Shown: positions 61,649-64,000 of the stretch, piece by piece | Layout of the letters: each line of letters opens with the position of its first letter | How positions within the stretch are numbered: position 1 is the first letter of the stretch | Source of the DNA: Opitutus terrae PB90-1 | Lineage (GTDB): Bacteria > Verrucomicrobiota > Verrucomicrobiia > Opitutales > Opitutaceae | Length of the DNA stretch: 64,000 bases | Assembly (NCBI RefSeq): GCF_000019965.1 | Contig: NC_010571.1 | Location: 5,527,001 to 5,591,000 of the forward strand | Reading direction: 5' to 3' | Made by a program: the position numbers and the translations under genes | Notes under the pieces: generated by a model | The model's database searches: none | Told to the model about the DNA's origin: nothing | The model's input: the letters and a program-made list of their open reading frames with translations, nothing else

Positions 61649-62758
61649 CTAGCTGGCGACGATCGCCATCGGATCTGGGCACACCGCCCGGATCGGGCAG
61701 GACGCTCCATCGAACCAGGTGCCTTCAACAAACGTGGTCGTCGCCACCGGCGGGATGCCAAACTTCTTGTGTTGCAGCTGGCCCGCGAGGATTTCCACCG
61801 CGATGCTGCCGACCACATCGTGATTCTGGTGCACGCCGGCGACGCTGCCGTCCGGATCCTCAAGAAACAGGTTCACAAACGCGACATCCCGGGGGATCTG
61901 AAGCCCCAGCTTGCGGAACAGCGGGAGCACGTAATCGCCCTTGGCCACGATCACCTCCGGCCGGTAACGGCGCAGCCACTTTTCGAACGGCTCGACGTCG
62001 GCCAGCACGGACGCGTTGGTTTCGTTAAACCAGCGCTTCATCGGATGCAGCGTCGGGAAAAGGTGCGGCGGCAGCCGGTCGCCGCGCGGCAGGTGCTCCA
62101 GCTCGCCGCAATACCCCGCCGTCCAGTTGTGGTCGACCGCGTGGTCCCATCCGCGATGCACGACGAATCCGATTCGCCGGTAGCCGGCGGCGCGAACCTT
62201 GCGCATCGCCAGCCGGATCACGTTCGTCTGGTTGTTGGTGACGTTGTGCAGCGGCGGCTGGTGCGGGAAGTAGTCGATCTTCACCGCACTGAAATGCTCC
62301 CATTCGAACTGCAGCTCGTCGCCCATCTCGCGGCTGTGCGAAGCGATGATCAGCCCGTGAATCCCGCGGGAATACAGGATCTTGCTCATCCGTTTCTGCG
62401 ACAGCCCCGGCTCGTGCAGCCAGAAATGCTCGAGCTTGTAGCCCAGCTCGTTCGCCTTGCTCTCCGCGCCGGCGAAAAACTTCCGGTGCGCCGGGACTTC
62501 CTTCCAGCCCCAGCGCGAATTCCAGTTCGTCACGTAGGCCAGCGTCGGCACGTTGCGCCGCGGCATCATGCCGCCGCGATACGCAACCAGCGCGCCGAGG
62601 AACGGATCCGGCCGGTAACCCATCTCTTTTGCCAGCGCCTGCAGCCGCGAACGTGTGCTCTCCGGCAGCCGCGGGCTGTTCCGCAGCGCGAGCGAGACCG
62701 TAGTGACATGCACGCCCGCCCGGTCGGCCACGTCGGAAAGCGTGACCCGATCCTTCAT
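61649..62758 (-). CDS. LacI-family transcriptional regulator (type C, downstream copy)
   Basis: A 369-residue LacI regulator. ATG at 62758 places the helix-turn-helix (VTLSDVADRAGVHVTTVSLA) at residue 5. The sensor has AYVTNWNSRWGWKEVPAHRKFF, GLIIASHSREMGDELQFEW and LHNVTNNQTNVIRLAMRKV. It overlaps the upstream regulator by 4 bp (ATGA) and shares most of its sequence, so the pair arose by tandem duplication and is translated from one transcript. Targets are unknown; no sugar genes are adjacent within the window. Confidence 0.93.
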   Translation of the reverse strand: MKDRVTLSDVADRAGVHVTTVSLALRNSPRLPESTRSRLQALAKEMGYRPDPFLGALVAYRGGMMPRRNVPTLAYVTNWNSRWGWKEVPAHRKFFAGAESKANELGYKLEHFWLHEPGLSQKRMSKILYSRGIHGLIIASHSREMGDELQFEWEHFSAVKIDYFPHQPPLHNVTNNQTNVIRLAMRKVRAAGYRRIGFVVHRGWDHAVDHNWTAGYCGELEHLPRGDRLPPHLFPTLHPMKRWFNETNASVLADVEPFEKWLRRYRPEVIVAKGDYVLPLFRKLGLQIPRDVAFVNLFLEDPDGSVAGVHQNHDVVGSIAVEILAGQLQHKKFGIPPVATTTFVEGTWFDGASCPIRAVCPDPMAIVAS

Positions 62759-63867
62759 GCCAGCTGAACTTTTTCCTCGGGCGCAGCCGTCGACAGTACC
62801 GGACAGGAGGCGCCCGCGAACCACGTTCCCTCCACATAAGTGGTCGTGGGAATCTCCGGGATGCCGCGCTTGTTGTGCTGCAGCTGGCCCGCCAAAATCT
62901 CCACCGCCAGCCCGCCGACCGTCGCGTGATTCTGCCGCACACCCGCGGTCGCGCCCGTGAGATCTTCGAGAAAAACATCCACGAACGCCAGGTCGCGCGG
63001 AACCTTGATCCCGAGTTCCTTGAACGCGTCTTCGACGAACGAGCCTTTGCTGATCACCACCTGCGGCTGATACTTTTCCAGCCACATCCGGAACGGCTCG
63101 GGATCCACCGTCACCGGCGCGTTGTTTTCATTCAACCAGCGGTCCACCGGTTGCGCGTCCGGGAAAATGTGCGCCGGAATCCGCTCCTTCGGCAGCAGGT
63201 TCTCCTGCTCGCAAAGGTAGCCGGCCATCCAGAGGTGATCCACCGCGTGATCCCAGCCGCGATGCATCACGAAGCCGATTCGACGATAGCCGGCCGCCAT
63301 CACTTTCTGCATCGCGAGCCGCACGATGTCGCACTGGTTGTTGGTCACGTTGTGCAGCGCCGGCTGGTGCGGGAAATAGTCGATCTTCACCGCGCTGAAA
63401 TGATCCCACTCGAGCTGCAGTTCGTCGCCCATCTCGCGGCCATGCGAGGCCACGATCACGCCGTGAATGCCCCGCGCGTTCAGGATCCGGCTCAGCCGGC
63501 CCTGCGTCAGTCCGGGTTCGCGCATCCAGAAATGGTCGAGGTGAAACCCCAGCTCCTTCGCCTTCGCCTCGGCGCCCGCGAAGAAATCCGAATGCGCCGT
63601 CGCCTTCTTCCAGCCCCAGCGCGTGGCCCAGTTGGTCACGTAGGCGAGCGTCGGCGGATTGCGCCGCGGCATCACCTGGCCCCGATACGCCACCAGCGCA
63701 CGCAGGAACGGGTCGGGCGTGTAGCCCATCTCCTCGGCCAGCGCCTGGATTCGCTTACGGGTACTTTCGGGCAGTCGCGGATGATTGCGCAGGGCCAGTG
63801 ACACGGTGGTCACATGCACTCCGGCTTTCAGGGCGACGTCGGCGAGGGTAACACGGCGCTCGTTCAT
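62755..63867 (-). CDS. LacI-family transcriptional regulator (type C, upstream copy)
   Basis: A 370-residue LacI regulator starting at ATG 63867, with helix-turn-helix VTLADVALKAGVHVTTVSLA at residue 6, AYVTNWATRWGWKKATAHSDFF and LHNVTNNQCDIVRLAMQKV in the sensor. The C-terminal tail AGASCPV is also shared with its neighbour. A 7-bp inverted repeat lies directly upstream and may be the operator. The two regulators probably form homo- or heterodimers. Confidence 0.93.
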   Translation of the reverse strand: MNERRVTLADVALKAGVHVTTVSLALRNHPRLPESTRKRIQALAEEMGYTPDPFLRALVAYRGQVMPRRNPPTLAYVTNWATRWGWKKATAHSDFFAGAEAKAKELGFHLDHFWMREPGLTQGRLSRILNARGIHGVIVASHGREMGDELQLEWDHFSAVKIDYFPHQPALHNVTNNQCDIVRLAMQKVMAAGYRRIGFVMHRGWDHAVDHLWMAGYLCEQENLLPKERIPAHIFPDAQPVDRWLNENNAPVTVDPEPFRMWLEKYQPQVVISKGSFVEDAFKELGIKVPRDLAFVDVFLEDLTGATAGVRQNHATVGGLAVEILAGQLQHNKRGIPEIPTTTYVEGTWFAGASCPVLSTAAPEEKVQLA

Positions 63868-63872
63868 GGGGC

Positions 63873-63892
63873 TGGGCTCACTTTGGAGCCCA
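63873..63892. promoter_or_regulatory. Candidate operator upstream of the LacI pair
   Basis: The inverted repeat TGGGCTC (63873-63879) and GAGCCCA (63886-63892) with a 6-bp spacer lies 5 bp upstream of the ATG at 63867. The remaining bases to 64000 contain no complete gene; a plus-strand frame starting at GTG 63935 stays open to the edge and might be the start of a divergent gene. Confidence 0.45.
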
Positions 63893-64000
63893 TTTCGCGC
63901 CGCCGCTCAAGTCTATTGTTAGAGTGTACGTCCGGTGGCCTCACCTTCCGCCCAACCAGACGATCCAGCTTCCGCCGCGTCGCCGACTGCTCGTGACGGA

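Noticed and set aside
63935-64000. Start of a divergent gene at the right edge
   Set aside because: Only 22 codons are visible and more than one frame is open, so a gene cannot be supported.

Overview
The window looks like the chromosome of a high-GC (about 65%) free-living member of Verrucomicrobiota, most probably family Opitutaceae. The grounds are very large TonB-dependent receptors with an N-terminal LSPFEVV-type box and no SusD partner, several LacI regulators with a shared YVTN..TRYGW sensor signature, frequent GTG starts, almost no Shine-Dalgarno sequences, and many dispersed short palindromes. The exact species cannot be confirmed from sequence alone. No rRNA, tRNA or CRISPR array was seen.

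Layout. 1-3.5 kb: a GH105-GH28 fusion (open at the left edge) and a hexuronate-type MFS transporter. 3.66-4.99 kb: an IS481-family element. 5.2-10.4 kb: a pectin methylesterase/acetylesterase fusion, a MarR regulator with an adjacent methyltransferase, a metallo-beta-lactamase-fold protein and a LacI regulator. 10.8-22 kb: three tandem TonB-dependent receptors, each with its own promoter, long leader and terminator. 22.3-33.6 kb: a pectate lyase, a TPR membrane protein, an esterase-GH95 fusion, a LacI regulator, a GH28 enzyme and another LacI. 34.3-41.4 kb: a fourth receptor, a second MFS transporter and a GH43 enzyme. 41.6-42.9 kb: a second, apparently identical IS481 copy. 43.2-47.6 kb: hexuronate catabolism (SDR reductase, tagaturonate epimerase, uronate isomerase). 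47.7-53.4 kb: asparaginase, a glycosyltransferase and a run of small, partly overlapping housekeeping or unknown genes. 53.5-58.1 kb: a GH44 enzyme and a di-heme cytochrome. 58.2-61.6 kb (minus strand): a split LigD end-joining system with a frameshifted companion. 61.6-63.9 kb (minus strand): two overlapping LacI genes.

Function. Most of the first 47.6 kb reads as a pectin and rhamnogalacturonan utilisation region. Esterases strip methyl and acetyl groups, lyase and GH28/GH105/GH95/GH43 enzymes cut backbone and side chains, the receptors and MFS carriers bring products in, and uronate is converted galacturonate -> tagaturonate -> fructuronate -> mannonate. The later steps (mannonate dehydratase, KDG kinase and aldolase) are not in the window.

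Two signals stand out. First, seven promoters (four receptors, GH28, second MFS, SDR operon) share a 15-bp box, NTC(A/G)AC(A/G)ATGNGC(A/G)C, lying 25 or 26 bp upstream of a TTG-starting -35 hexamer; the four receptor promoters then have exactly 17 bp to an identical TGCCAT -10. This looks like one activator-controlled regulon. Second, several families of short palindromes and heptamer repeats occur both between genes and in frame inside genes, mostly at domain linkers, much like the palindromic elements known from Rickettsia.
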